Part shown: piece after piece, positions 29,642 to 40,146 of the stretch
Layout: every line of letters begins with the position of its first letter
Position numbering within the stretch: position 1 is the stretch's first letter
Source: Candidatus Accumulibacter regalis
GTDB lineage: Bacteria; Pseudomonadota; Gammaproteobacteria; Burkholderiales; Rhodocyclaceae
Direction of reading: 5' to 3'
Assembly (NCBI GenBank): GCA_000585075.1
Contig: JEMY01000017.1
Location: 62,001 to 126,000, forward strand
DNA: 64,000 nt
The notes under the pieces: model-generated
What the model was told of the DNA's origin: nothing
Seen by the model: the letters and a program-made list of their open reading frames with translations, nothing else
Databases searched by the model: none
Position numbers and translations under genes: made by a program

Positions 29642-31519
29642 CTAGTTGACGGCGGCCGAGCCGGCGTTGGCCGGTTTCCACACCTGGCCGATGGCCAGTG
29701 CTTCGAGCTTGCGGCGCCGGCCGTAGATCAGGTTGATCAGGGCGCGCGAGACGACCACCGCCGAGAACAGCGAAGTCATGATGCCCAGACAGTGCACCAC
29801 CGCGAAGCCGCGTACCGGGCCCGAGCCGAACATCAGCAAGGCCAGGCCGGCAATCAGCGTCGTGATGTTGGAGTCAAGAATGGTGCCGAAGGCTCGTTCG
29901 TAACCGGTGTGGATCGCCGCTTGCGGCGATGAGCCATTGCGCAGCTCTTCGCGGATACGTTCGTTGATCAGCACGTTGGCGTCGATGGCCATGCCCAGGG
30001 TCAGTGCGATGGCGGCGATACCCGGCAAGGTCAGCGTCGCCTGCAGCATCGAGAGCAGGGCAACCAGGAACAGCAGGTTGGACGCCAGGGCGATCACCGA
30101 CACGACGCCGAACAACAGGTAGTAGGCGATCATGAAGACGGCGATGGCGACAAAACCCCACATCGTCGACTGGAAGCCCTTCTTGATATTTTCGGCACCG
30201 AGGCTTGGGCCGATGGTGCGCTCTTCGATGATCTCCATGGGCGCGGCCAACGAACCAGCGCGGAGCAGCAGCGCGGTGTCGTTGGCTTCTGTGGTGGTCA
30301 TGCGCCCGGAGATCTGTACACGACCACCGCCAATCTCTGCCCGAATGACCGGCGCGGTGACCACCTCGCCCTTGTTTTTCTCGATCAGCAGGATGGCCAT
30401 TCTCTTGCCGACGTTATCGCGGGTGATGTCCTTGAAAATGCGTGCGCCCGGCGAATCGAGCGTCAGGTGCACGGCCGGTTCTCTGGTCTGGCTGTCGAAG
30501 CCCGGTTGTGCGTCGGTCAGTCGATCGCCAGTCAGTACCACCTGCTTCTTGACCAGCAGTGGTGCACCACCCCGTTCGACATACAACTCGCTGCCGAAGG
30601 GTACCTGGCCGGCGAGTGCCGCTTCGACTGCGCCGGGGTTTTCCTCGACCATGCGGATTTCCAGCGTCGCGGTGCGTCCTAGGATGTCCTTGGCTTTGGC
30701 GGTGTCCTGCACGCCCGGCAACTGCACGACGATGCGATCGGCACCCTGCTGGGCGATGACCGGCTCGGCAACACCGAGTTCGTTGATGCGGTTGTTCAGG
30801 GTGGTGATGTTCTGCTTGAGCGCGAAGTCCTGAATGCGCTTGATGGCCTCCGGCCGTAGCGTGGCGACCAGCTTGAGGTCGCTGCCTTCGCCCTGTTCGA
30901 CGAGGAGCAGGTCGGGCTGGTTCTCTTCGAGCGTCAGGCGTCCCTTGCTGAGCTTTTCCTGGTCACGAAAACGGATCACCACGCGCTCGCCTTCTCGGTC
31001 GATACCGGCGTGGCGGACGTTGTTGTCGCGCAACAGGGTACGCAGGTCAGCGCCGATCGAGTCCAGACGTTTGGTCAGTGCGCCCGGCATGTCCACCTGC
31101 AGCAGGAAATGCACGCCGCCACGCAGGTCGAGTCCGAGGTACATCGGTAGCGCGTGCAGCTTGGTCAGCCATTGCGGCGAACTCGACAGGAGATTCAGGG
31201 CAATTACGTACTGCGGGTCACTGCTGTCCGGGTTGAATTTCTTTTCCAGGATATCCTTGGCCTGCAGTTGGGTATCGTTGGTCAGCAGGCGAACCTTGAC
31301 GCCATTGCTGTCGAGAAAGATGCCGCTGTTGGCTATCCCGGCTGCCTGCAGCGTGCTGGCAACGCGTTCACGAGTGCTGGCGTCGATCTTCAGCGTCGCC
31401 TTGGCGCTCGAAACCTGCACGGCAGGTGATTCGCCAAAGAAGTTCGGCAAGGTGTAAACCAGGCCGAACAGCAATGCCAGGCCGACGAGGACGTACTTCC
31501 AGAGCGGATAGCGATTCAT
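29642..31519 (-). CDS. secD: Protein translocase subunit SecD
   Basis: 625 residues. Helix 1 is at the N-terminus (KYVLVGLALLFGLVYTLPN), then the large periplasmic P1 domain including GLDLRGGVHFLLQVDM. The C-terminal membrane domain carries AIALTLGMAIDANVLINERIREE, with the proton-relay Asp, and SNITTLIAGLALLMFGSGPVRGFA. It partners SecF. Confidence 0.97.
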   Translation of the reverse strand: MNRYPLWKYVLVGLALLFGLVYTLPNFFGESPAVQVSSAKATLKIDASTRERVASTLQAAGIANSGIFLDSNGVKVRLLTNDTQLQAKDILEKKFNPDSSDPQYVIALNLLSSSPQWLTKLHALPMYLGLDLRGGVHFLLQVDMPGALTKRLDSIGADLRTLLRDNNVRHAGIDREGERVVIRFRDQEKLSKGRLTLEENQPDLLLVEQGEGSDLKLVATLRPEAIKRIQDFALKQNITTLNNRINELGVAEPVIAQQGADRIVVQLPGVQDTAKAKDILGRTATLEIRMVEENPGAVEAALAGQVPFGSELYVERGGAPLLVKKQVVLTGDRLTDAQPGFDSQTREPAVHLTLDSPGARIFKDITRDNVGKRMAILLIEKNKGEVVTAPVIRAEIGGGRVQISGRMTTTEANDTALLLRAGSLAAPMEIIEERTIGPSLGAENIKKGFQSTMWGFVAIAVFMIAYYLLFGVVSVIALASNLLFLVALLSMLQATLTLPGIAAIALTLGMAIDANVLINERIREELRNGSSPQAAIHTGYERAFGTILDSNITTLIAGLALLMFGSGPVRGFAVVHCLGIMTSLFSAVVVSRALINLIYGRRRKLEALAIGQVWKPANAGSAAVN

Positions 31520-31582
31520 GAATGCTTTTCGTGCCGTCAGAGGACGCGGATGCCGCCCGTAGGGCAGGCACCCGGCAGGGGG

Positions 31583-31909
31583 TTAGAGTGTCTTCAGCGT
31601 GCCTTTTGGCAGAAGCAGCGTGACGGCCTGCTTCTGAACCTGGATTTCGACGGCCGTGGCAACCTCGATGGCGACAAAATTCTCGCTGACCTTGGTGATG
31701 CGGCCGGCAATGCCGCCGCCGGTAACCACTTCATCGCCTTTGGCAAGGGCTTCGATCAGCGCCTTGTGCTCCTTGGTCCGCTTCATTTGTGGCCGGATCA
31801 TCAGGAAGTAGAGGACGACGAACATCAGAATGATCGGCAGGAGCTGCATGAAGCCACCCGTCGGGTCGGCAGAAGCAGCGGTTTGGGCGTGGGCGGTACT
31901 GATCAACAC
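31583..31909 (-). CDS. yajC: Preprotein translocase subunit YajC
   Basis: 108 residues: a short periplasmic N-terminus, one membrane helix (GGFMQLLPIILMFVVLYFLMI), and the signature RPQMKRTKEHKALIEALAKGDEVVTGGGI. YajC associates with SecDF. It sits between tgt and secD in the classic tgt-yajC-secD-secF order. Confidence 0.96.
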   Translation of the reverse strand: MLISTAHAQTAASADPTGGFMQLLPIILMFVVLYFLMIRPQMKRTKEHKALIEALAKGDEVVTGGGIAGRITKVSENFVAIEVATAVEIQVQKQAVTLLLPKGTLKTL

Positions 31910-31960
31910 ATCAGTCTCCTAGAATAGAAGGTTTAAATTGAACCCGAAATTATAGCACTA

Positions 31961-33118
<1,158 letters not shown>

Positions 33119-33202
33119 CTAAGGCGCGCAACGCGACTGGTCGCCTGGCGTGAGCGGGAGAATGGGGAGAAATCGTGCTGTTTCTTGTCGATTCCCCGAA
33201 AG

Positions 33203-33228
33203 AAAACACCGCCGGGTTCCGGCGGTGT
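33203..33228 (-). terminator. Predicted terminator downstream of ppdK
   Basis: On the minus strand ACACCGCCG / CGGCGGTGT form a perfect 9-bp stem with a 5-base loop, followed by TTTTC. It lies about 125 nt after the ppdK stop, in the 278-nt gap before tgt, where I see no gene. Confidence 0.6.
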
Positions 33229-33351
33229 ATTTCCCTGGTCAGGCGGTCTGTTTCGGCCTGACCGAAAGCCGGCCCCGTCCCCGGCATTCCTGGCGCTGCG
33301 CAGGAGTCGTCCGGGAACGAAAGCCGTCTCGTGAGCTAGCTGCAAAGACGC

Positions 33352-36084
33352 TCAGCTTCCCGCGTCAAGGGCCGCCTGCGCCGCTGCCAGGCGCGCGATC
33401 GGCACGCGGAATGGCGAGCAGCTGACGTAGTCGAGGCCGGTGCGATGGAAGAAGCCGATCGAGGCGGGGTCGCCACCGTGCTCTCCACAGACACCCAGCT
33501 TGATTCCCGGGCGCGCCGCACGACCTTTCTCGACGGCCATCTGGACCAGGAGTCCAACGCCTTTCTGATCGATCGACTCGAACGGATCGCGCTCGTACAT
33601 ACCGTCTTTCAGATAGCTGGGCAGGAACTTGCCGGCGTCGTCGCGCGAGAAACCCATTGCCATCTGCGTCAGGTCGTTGGTTCCGAACGAGAAGAATTCG
33701 GCCTGCTGACCGATACTGTCGGCGATCAAGGCGGCACGCGGCGTCTCGATCATCGTCCCGACCATGTAGTCGATCTTCTCGCCGCGCTCAGCGAATACGG
33801 CATCCGCAGTCTTGCGAATGACCTTGGCCTGGGCATTGAACTCACGGACAGTACCCACCAGCGGCACCATGATCTCGGCCTTGACGTCGACCCCCTTGGC
33901 TTTCATGTTCAGCGCAGCCTCGATGATCGCACGCGTCTGCATCTCGGTGATTTCCGGATAGGTAATACCGAGGCGGCAGCCGCGGTGGCCCATCATCGGG
34001 TTGAACTCATGCAGGTCGTCGACCCGCATCTTGATCACCCCCAGCGGAACATTCATCTCGTGGGCCATGATCTTCTGGTTGGCTTCGTCGTGCGGGACGA
34101 ACTCGTGCAGTGGCGGGTCGAGGAGGCGGATGGTCACCGCCAGTCCGCTCATTTCGCGGAACAGGCCCTCGAAGTCGCCGCGCTGCATCGGCAGCAGTTT
34201 GGCCAGTGCCTTGCGGCGTCCGGTTTCGTCCTCGGAGAGGATCATCTCGCGGACGGCCTTGATGCGGTCGCCTTCGAAGAACATGTGCTCGGTACGGCAC
34301 AGGCCGATTCCCTTGGCACCGAACGTACGCGCAACCTTGGCGTCGTCCGGCGTGTCCGCATTGGCGCGGATGCCCAGCCGCTTGTACTTGTCGGTGAGCT
34401 CCATCAAGGCGCCGAAGTCGCCGGTCAGTTCGGCTTCCTTGGTTGGCACCTGGCCTTCAAAGACATCGCCGGTCGAGCCGTCGAGGGAGATCCAGTCGCC
34501 TTCCTTGTACGTCTCGCCACCGACCGACATGGTACGGGCATGGTAATCGACACGCACCGCGCCGGCACCCGAGATACAGCACTTGCCCATGCCCCGCGCG
34601 ACGACTGCCGCGTGCGAGGTCATGCCGCCACGCGCGGTCAGAATACCGGTGGCGACGCTCATTCCGCGCAGGTCCTCGGGCGAGGTTTCCTGACGCACCA
34701 GGATGACCGCCTTGCCCTTCCTGACCCATTCTTCGGCTTCGTCGGCGAAGAAGACGATCTGGCCGGTGGCGGCGCCCGGCGAAGCCGGAAGGCCGTGGGC
34801 GATCGAACGTGCCTTCTTGATCGCTGCCGGGTCGAAGACCGGGTGCAGGAGTTCGTTGAGGCGATCCGGACCGACTCGCCGCAGGGCTTCCTTCTCATCG
34901 ATCATGCCCTGGCGCAGCATTTCCATCGCGATGCGGACCATTGCCGCGCCGGTACGCTTGCCGCCACGCGTCTGGAGCATCCACAGGCGGCCTTCCTGGA
35001 TGGTGAACTCGACGTCCTGCATGTCCTTGTAGTGATTCTCGAGCTTGGTCTCGGCCTCCAGCAGCTGGCGGTAGATGTCGGGCATCAGCTCTTCGAGCGA
35101 CGGGAAGCGGCTGCGGCGATCTTCTTCGCTGACCATCGCCAGCTGTGCCCAACGCTGGGAACCTTCAAGGGTGATCTGTTGCGGCGTACGCGTGCCGGCG
35201 ACGACGTCTTCGCCCTGGGCATTGATCAGGAACTCGCCGTTGAACAGATCTTCTCCGGTACCTGCATCGCGCGTGAAGGCGACGCCAGTGCCGCTGTTGT
35301 CGCCAAGGTTGCCGAAGACCATGGCCTGAACGTTCACGGCCGTTCCCCAGGCGTCGGGGATGTCGTTCAGTTCGCGGTATACCTTGGCTCGGTCATTGTT
35401 CCAGCTCTGGAAAACGGCCATCACCGAACCCCACAGCTGCTCCCACGGATCGGTCGGGAACTCGCGGCCGATGCGGGCACGAATCAGTCCCTTGAAGCGC
35501 TGTACCAGTTCTTTCAGATCGTCGGTCGTGAGGTCGGTATCGAGCTCGACGCCTTTCTTTTCCTTGAGCATGTCGATGACCACTTCGAAGGGATCATGCT
35601 CCTCCTTCGACACCGGCTTGAGGCCCATCACCACGTCGCCGTACATCTGGATGAAGCGGCGGTACGAGTCCCAGGCGAATCGTTCGTTGTTGGCCTTGAT
35701 GGCCAGACCGGCAACCGCCTCGTCGTTGAGGCCGAGGTTCAGAATGGTGTCCATCATGCCCGGCATGGAAGCGCGCGACCCCGAGCGTACGGAGAGCAGC
35801 AGGGGATCGGACGAGTCGCCGAATTTCTTGCCCATTTCCTTTTCGATGAACGCGACGCTCTCCCGCACTTCCGCCTCGATCAGCTTGGCGACGGCGTCCT
35901 GGCCTTGCTCGGTGTAGACCGTGCAGACTTCGGTACTGATGGTCAAACCGGGTGGAACGACGATTCCCAGGCGGCACATTTCGGCCAGGTTGGCGCCCTT
36001 GCCACCGAGAAGGTTCTTCATCGTGGCATCACCGTCAGTGCGGCTGGCACCAAATACGTACACGTTCTTTGTTTTGTTTGACAT
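33352..36084 (-). CDS. ppdK: Pyruvate, phosphate dikinase
   Basis: 910 residues, typical length. It interconverts pyruvate + ATP + Pi with PEP + AMP + PPi. The ATP-grasp domain starts KNLLGGKGANLAEM; SVRSGSRASMPGMMDTILNLGLN follows. The phospho-histidine domain has GGMTSHAAVVARGMGKCCISG (His in TSHAAVV) with the regulatory Thr two residues before it. The C-terminal TIM barrel has GLCRTEHMF and CGEHGGDP. The gene is downstream of the pyruvate oxidoreductase genes on the same strand, consistent with a pyruvate-PEP step for gluconeogenesis or PPi-linked glycolysis. Confidence 0.97.
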   Translation of the reverse strand: MSNKTKNVYVFGASRTDGDATMKNLLGGKGANLAEMCRLGIVVPPGLTISTEVCTVYTEQGQDAVAKLIEAEVRESVAFIEKEMGKKFGDSSDPLLLSVRSGSRASMPGMMDTILNLGLNDEAVAGLAIKANNERFAWDSYRRFIQMYGDVVMGLKPVSKEEHDPFEVVIDMLKEKKGVELDTDLTTDDLKELVQRFKGLIRARIGREFPTDPWEQLWGSVMAVFQSWNNDRAKVYRELNDIPDAWGTAVNVQAMVFGNLGDNSGTGVAFTRDAGTGEDLFNGEFLINAQGEDVVAGTRTPQQITLEGSQRWAQLAMVSEEDRRSRFPSLEELMPDIYRQLLEAETKLENHYKDMQDVEFTIQEGRLWMLQTRGGKRTGAAMVRIAMEMLRQGMIDEKEALRRVGPDRLNELLHPVFDPAAIKKARSIAHGLPASPGAATGQIVFFADEAEEWVRKGKAVILVRQETSPEDLRGMSVATGILTARGGMTSHAAVVARGMGKCCISGAGAVRVDYHARTMSVGGETYKEGDWISLDGSTGDVFEGQVPTKEAELTGDFGALMELTDKYKRLGIRANADTPDDAKVARTFGAKGIGLCRTEHMFFEGDRIKAVREMILSEDETGRRKALAKLLPMQRGDFEGLFREMSGLAVTIRLLDPPLHEFVPHDEANQKIMAHEMNVPLGVIKMRVDDLHEFNPMMGHRGCRLGITYPEITEMQTRAIIEAALNMKAKGVDVKAEIMVPLVGTVREFNAQAKVIRKTADAVFAERGEKIDYMVGTMIETPRAALIADSIGQQAEFFSFGTNDLTQMAMGFSRDDAGKFLPSYLKDGMYERDPFESIDQKGVGLLVQMAVEKGRAARPGIKLGVCGEHGGDPASIGFFHRTGLDYVSCSPFRVPIARLAAAQAALDAGS

Positions 36085-36245
36085 AAATACCTCGCGTAAA
36101 GGGGAAGAAGGAAAGGCGCTTCGAGCCGCGTGCCCGAAGGGTACCCAGAGTGCATGACTGCGGCAGCTTGCGCGCGGTCACTGAATTGCAGTGCTCCCGG
36201 TCCTTGAGGGGAGCGGGAGCGGTAGAGCGGGTGCTGCGCAAGCGA

Positions 36246-37868
36246 TCAGATTTCTTCTGCCTCCATCTTGATCGCGCCGCATGGACATTCGGCGACACAC
36301 ATGCCACAGCCCTTGCAATAGTCATAGTTGAATTCAAAGCGCTTGCCCGGACCGAGCTTGATCACCGCATTGTCCGGGCAGACCCCGTAGCAGTTGTCGC
36401 ACTCGAAGCAGTTGCCGCAGGAAAGGCATCGACGCGCCTCGAAGAGGGCGGTGCTTTCGTCGAGGCCGCCCTGGACTTCGTCGAAGGTCGACTGGCGACG
36501 GATGATGTCCAGCATTGGCCGCACCGTTTTCGGCGCATCGGCGTAGTACCAGGGGTTGAGCTTCTCGAAGACCGCGACCTCGTGCTGCGGTGCCGGAACG
36601 TGTTCCTCGCCACGCAGCCAGGCGTCGATATGCCGCGCCGCCTGCTTGCCGTGGCCGATGCCGACAGTGACATTACGCTCGGCGGGAACCATGTCGCCGC
36701 CGGCGAAGATTCCCGGATGGCCGGTCATCATGTTCGGCGCAACCTTGACCACGCCGTCGCTGACCTCGAGGCCGGGAACCCCTTCGAGGAGTCCGAGATC
36801 GACATCCTGTCCCAGCGCGAGCACCAGCGAATCGGCCTCGATGGTCTCGAACTCGCCGGTCGGCTGCGGGAAACCCTTGTCGTCGAGAGCCATCTTTTCG
36901 ATGGTCAACGACGACTCCTCGGCCTGGGTGATGGTCGACAGCCACTTGACCATGATCCCTTCCTGAATCGCTTCCTCCATCTCGAAGTCATGCGCCGGCA
37001 TCTTGTCGCGGGTGCGGCGGTAGACGATCAGCGGTTCAGCACCCATGCGCTTGGCGGTGCGCGCCACGTCGATGGCCGTATTGCCGCCGCCATAGACGAC
37101 GACACGGCGGCCGAGCATCGGCTTCTCCTCGCCTTCCATGCTGCGCAGCACCGAGATGGCATCGACGATCTTCGCCGCGTCACCTGCGGGGATGCGCGCG
37201 CGCTTGCCGATGTGCGCTCCAACGGCCAGGAATGCGGCGTCGAACTTGCCCTCCTGCATAGTCGTCAGGATGTTGTCGACCTTGCTGTTCAGTTTCACGG
37301 TCACGCCGAGGTCGACTACGCGCTGCATTTCCGCTTCCAGGACGTCGCGCGGCAGGCGGTATTTCGGAATGCCAAAGCGCATCATGCCGCCGAGCAGCGG
37401 ACCCGCCTCATACACCGTGACGCTGTGGCCGAGGCGGCGCAGGTGGTACGCCGCCGACATGCCGGACGGACCAGCGCCGACGACGAGCACGTTCTTGCCC
37501 GATTCGCTGGCCGGTGCGGTGAGCTTCCAGCCGAGCTTGAGCGCCTCGTCACCAAGGAAATGCTCGACCGAATTGATCCCCACCGCCTCGTCGATCTGGC
37601 CGCGGTTGCACGCCCCTTCGCAGGTGTGGTAGCAGACGCGGCCCATGATCGCCGGAAACGGGTTATCGCGGGTCAGGTGCCGCCAGGCGCTTTCGTAGTC
37701 GCCAGACTCGGCATGAAACAGCCAGCCCTGGATGTCTTCGCCGGCGGGGCATTGCTTGTTGCACGGCGGCAGGCGGTCAATATAGACCGGCCGCGAAGTA
37801 CGCCACGAGCCGGTGTGGTTGGCCAGCGAGGAGCCGGGGTCTAGGGTAATGGCAAAGGGTTTGTCCAT
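36246..37868 (-). CDS. GltD-like NAD(P)H flavoprotein fused to a 2[4Fe-4S] ferredoxin domain
   Basis: 540 residues. The N-terminal region has CNKQCPAGEDIQGWL and CYHTCEGACNRGQID, cysteine clusters as in glutamate synthase small subunits. Then comes VLVVGAGPSGMSAAYHLRRLG (FAD Rossmann) and a second nucleotide fold VVVYGGGNTAIDVARTAKRMG. The C-terminal ~80 residues hold CLSCGNCFECDNCYGVCP and CKGCGMCVAECPCGAI, an eight-Cys ferredoxin. The start overlaps the porB stop (TGATG). I infer that it links the oxidoreductase to NAD(P)H, as PadH does in phenylglyoxylate oxidoreductase; direct evidence is lacking. Confidence 0.85.
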   Translation of the reverse strand: MDKPFAITLDPGSSLANHTGSWRTSRPVYIDRLPPCNKQCPAGEDIQGWLFHAESGDYESAWRHLTRDNPFPAIMGRVCYHTCEGACNRGQIDEAVGINSVEHFLGDEALKLGWKLTAPASESGKNVLVVGAGPSGMSAAYHLRRLGHSVTVYEAGPLLGGMMRFGIPKYRLPRDVLEAEMQRVVDLGVTVKLNSKVDNILTTMQEGKFDAAFLAVGAHIGKRARIPAGDAAKIVDAISVLRSMEGEEKPMLGRRVVVYGGGNTAIDVARTAKRMGAEPLIVYRRTRDKMPAHDFEMEEAIQEGIMVKWLSTITQAEESSLTIEKMALDDKGFPQPTGEFETIEADSLVLALGQDVDLGLLEGVPGLEVSDGVVKVAPNMMTGHPGIFAGGDMVPAERNVTVGIGHGKQAARHIDAWLRGEEHVPAPQHEVAVFEKLNPWYYADAPKTVRPMLDIIRRQSTFDEVQGGLDESTALFEARRCLSCGNCFECDNCYGVCPDNAVIKLGPGKRFEFNYDYCKGCGMCVAECPCGAIKMEAEEI

Positions 37869-38881
37869 CAGTTCGCCTCCTGGTCGAGCAGTCCGTATTT
37901 GCGAATATTTTTGTCTGCCGCCGCTTGCAGGCGGGCGATCGTTTCCACTGCCGGCTTCTTGCCGAAGAGGTGCGCGTAGCGCTTCTGCCGTTTGAGGTAG
38001 GCCTCGACGGGCTGTTTCCGGCGAATCTTCAGCACGTCGGTGACTTCACCGTTCTCCGCCTCGAAAACCGGGAAAATGCCGGTTTCCTTGGCCAGGCGCG
38101 CAAGCAGGATGGTGTCTTCCGAAGCCGCACCCCAGCCCAGCGGACAGGGGACGAGAATGTGGATGTAGCGGGCGCCGCGCATGCCCATGGCCTTGGTCAC
38201 CTTGTACTCCAGGTCGCGGAGGTCGGCGACCGTGGCCGTCGCGACGTAAGGAATCTCGTGTGCCATGGCGATTGCCGGGACGAACTTGCCCTGGCCGAAC
38301 TGGTTGCCCGGTTCCGGGCCAACCGGCATGGTTGTCGCCGTGCGGGCTGCCGGTGGCGTTGCCGAACTGCGCTGCACGCCGGTGTTCATGTAGCCGCCGT
38401 TGTCATAACAAATATACAGAACGTCGTCATTGCGCTCGAACATCCCGGAGAGGCAGCCGAAACCGATGTCGGTGGTGCCACCGTCGCCCCCCTGGGCGAC
38501 GACGCGGACGTCACCCATCTGGCCTTTTTGTCGTTTTACCTTGATCGCTGCGGCAATGCCGGTGGCGACCGCTGCGGTATTACCGAACAGTGAGTGTATC
38601 CAGGGGATTTGCCACGAGGTCTCAGGGTAGGGGGTTGAGAAAACCTCGAGGCAACCGGTCGCGTTGGCCGCAATCAAACGGCCGCGAGCAGCGTTCATGG
38701 CGGCGTCGATGGCGTAGCGTGCGCCGAGCGCTTCACCGCAACCCTGGCAGGCGCGGTGCCCGGAGTTCAGCGAGTTGGTACGTTGAATGTTGGCCTGGAC
38801 ACTGCGTTCCGATGGTTCCAGGAGGCGATTGCCGACGGTGAAGGTGCCGGTCTGGTAAAAATGGACGGGTTGAAAGCTCAT
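37868..38881 (-). CDS. porB: Pyruvate:ferredoxin oxidoreductase-type beta subunit (TPP-binding)
   Basis: 337 residues, with GAGGAG before the ATG. NSGHRACQGCGEALGARYAI is the beta-subunit cysteine motif. The TPP/Mg site lies at VAQGGDGGTTDIGFGCLSG, and YICYDNGGYMNTGVQRSSATP is the typical pyruvate-family beta block. With PorA and PorG it forms the complex that interconverts pyruvate with acetyl-CoA + CO2 + reduced ferredoxin. The ppdK neighbour supports pyruvate, but related complexes use phenylglyoxylate or other 2-oxoacids. Confidence 0.87.
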   Translation of the reverse strand: MSFQPVHFYQTGTFTVGNRLLEPSERSVQANIQRTNSLNSGHRACQGCGEALGARYAIDAAMNAARGRLIAANATGCLEVFSTPYPETSWQIPWIHSLFGNTAAVATGIAAAIKVKRQKGQMGDVRVVAQGGDGGTTDIGFGCLSGMFERNDDVLYICYDNGGYMNTGVQRSSATPPAARTATTMPVGPEPGNQFGQGKFVPAIAMAHEIPYVATATVADLRDLEYKVTKAMGMRGARYIHILVPCPLGWGAASEDTILLARLAKETGIFPVFEAENGEVTDVLKIRRKQPVEAYLKRQKRYAHLFGKKPAVETIARLQAAADKNIRKYGLLDQEAN

Positions 38882-38892
38882 CTTGGTTCTCC

Positions 38893-40146
38893 TCAGCCAA
38901 TGCGCGCGGCAACGACGCCGACGTCGCGCAGCATGCTTTCCGCTGCCGGACCCGAACGTCGCGTCGTGCGCTCGCGTTCGAGTTGCTTGTTGATCACGTC
39001 CCAGTCGAGGTCGAGGAAGGTGAGGCGCTCAAGCTCGCCGCGGACGGCCTTGGCAAACAACGCGTGCAGTGACTTCATGGTGATCGCCCGCCCGCCGAGT
39101 CCGGCGACGACCGTGTGTCCTTCGAGCTGCAGCCCGGACATCGCCATGCGCACATCGGTGGACACGACGCCGCCAATGCCAACCGCCAGGCTCTTTTCGA
39201 GCACCACGACGCGCTTGGCGTTCTGCAGTGCGGCGCGAACGTTCTCGAGCGGGAAAGGACGGTAGGAAGTAATTCCCAGGACGCCGATCTTCTCGCCAGC
39301 CTGGCGCATCTCGTCGACGACGTCCTTGATCGTGCCCAGGATCGAACCCATCGCCACGACGATGGTTTCCGCATCGTCGGTGAGATAGGAATGCGTCAAA
39401 CCACCGGAATCGCGACCGAATATCGCCTTGAACTCCTTGGTCAAGCGCGGGATCAGCTCGAGAGCCTGCATCTGCTTGGCGTGTGCCAGGTAGCGCACTT
39501 CGGAAAACGCTTCCGGGCCGACCATCGCCCCGATCGATACTGGATCGGTCGGGTCAAGGACCTGACGCGGTTCGTACGGCGGCAGGAAGCTGTCGACCTG
39601 TTCCTGCGTCGGCACGTCTACCCGCTCGTACGCGTGCGTGAGAATGAAGCCGTCCATGCATACCATCACTGGCAGGCTGACTTCCTCAGCCAGCTTGAAC
39701 GCCAGAATGTGCAGGTCGAGTGCCTCCTGGTTGGTTTCGGCGAAAAGCTGGATCCAGCCGCTGTCTCTTTGCGAGAGCGCGTCCGTGTGGTCGTTCCAGA
39801 TGTTGATTGGCGCTCCGATGGCCCGGTTGGCGACGGTCATCACGATCGGCAGGCCGAGGCCGGAAGCGTTATAGACCGCTTCGCACATGAACAGGATGCC
39901 CTGCGAAGCGGTGGCCGTATAGGTGCGCGCACCGGTCGCCGACGAGCCAATGGCGACGCTCATTGCGGCAAACTCGGATTCGACGTTGATGTACTCGCAG
40001 TTGCTGATCTCGCCGCCTTTGACCATTTCGCCGAGACCTTCGACGATGTGTGTCTGGGGTGAAATCGGATAGGCGCAAATGACCTCGGGGCGGCAAAGAC
40101 CGACCGCTTCGGCAACGGCGTGTGAACCTTCAGTCTGCTTAAGCAT
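38893..40146 (-). CDS. porA: Pyruvate:ferredoxin oxidoreductase-type alpha subunit
   Basis: 417 residues from ATG 40146, preceded by a strong AGGAGG site. YPISPQTHIVEGLGEMV and the ESEFAAMSVAIGSSATGARTYTATASQG block define the TPP-contacting alpha domain. VCMDGFILTHAYERV and the C-terminal LTFLDLDWDVIN fit PorA. It overlaps the end of porG by 8 nt. Confidence 0.88.
   Translation of the reverse strand: MLKQTEGSHAVAEAVGLCRPEVICAYPISPQTHIVEGLGEMVKGGEISNCEYINVESEFAAMSVAIGSSATGARTYTATASQGILFMCEAVYNASGLGLPIVMTVANRAIGAPINIWNDHTDALSQRDSGWIQLFAETNQEALDLHILAFKLAEEVSLPVMVCMDGFILTHAYERVDVPTQEQVDSFLPPYEPRQVLDPTDPVSIGAMVGPEAFSEVRYLAHAKQMQALELIPRLTKEFKAIFGRDSGGLTHSYLTDDAETIVVAMGSILGTIKDVVDEMRQAGEKIGVLGITSYRPFPLENVRAALQNAKRVVVLEKSLAVGIGGVVSTDVRMAMSGLQLEGHTVVAGLGGRAITMKSLHALFAKAVRGELERLTFLDLDWDVINKQLERERTTRRSGPAAESMLRDVGVVAARIG

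Noticed and set aside
33445-36081. An 878-codon plus-strand open frame opposite ppdK
   Set aside because: It covers almost exactly the ppdK gene in the antisense direction and shows no recognisable protein features; ppdK itself has all catalytic motifs.
36150-37844. A 564-codon plus-strand open frame opposite the GltD-like flavoprotein
   Set aside because: Antisense shadow; the composition is Asp/His/Arg-heavy without motifs, while the minus strand encodes intact flavin and iron-sulfur sites.
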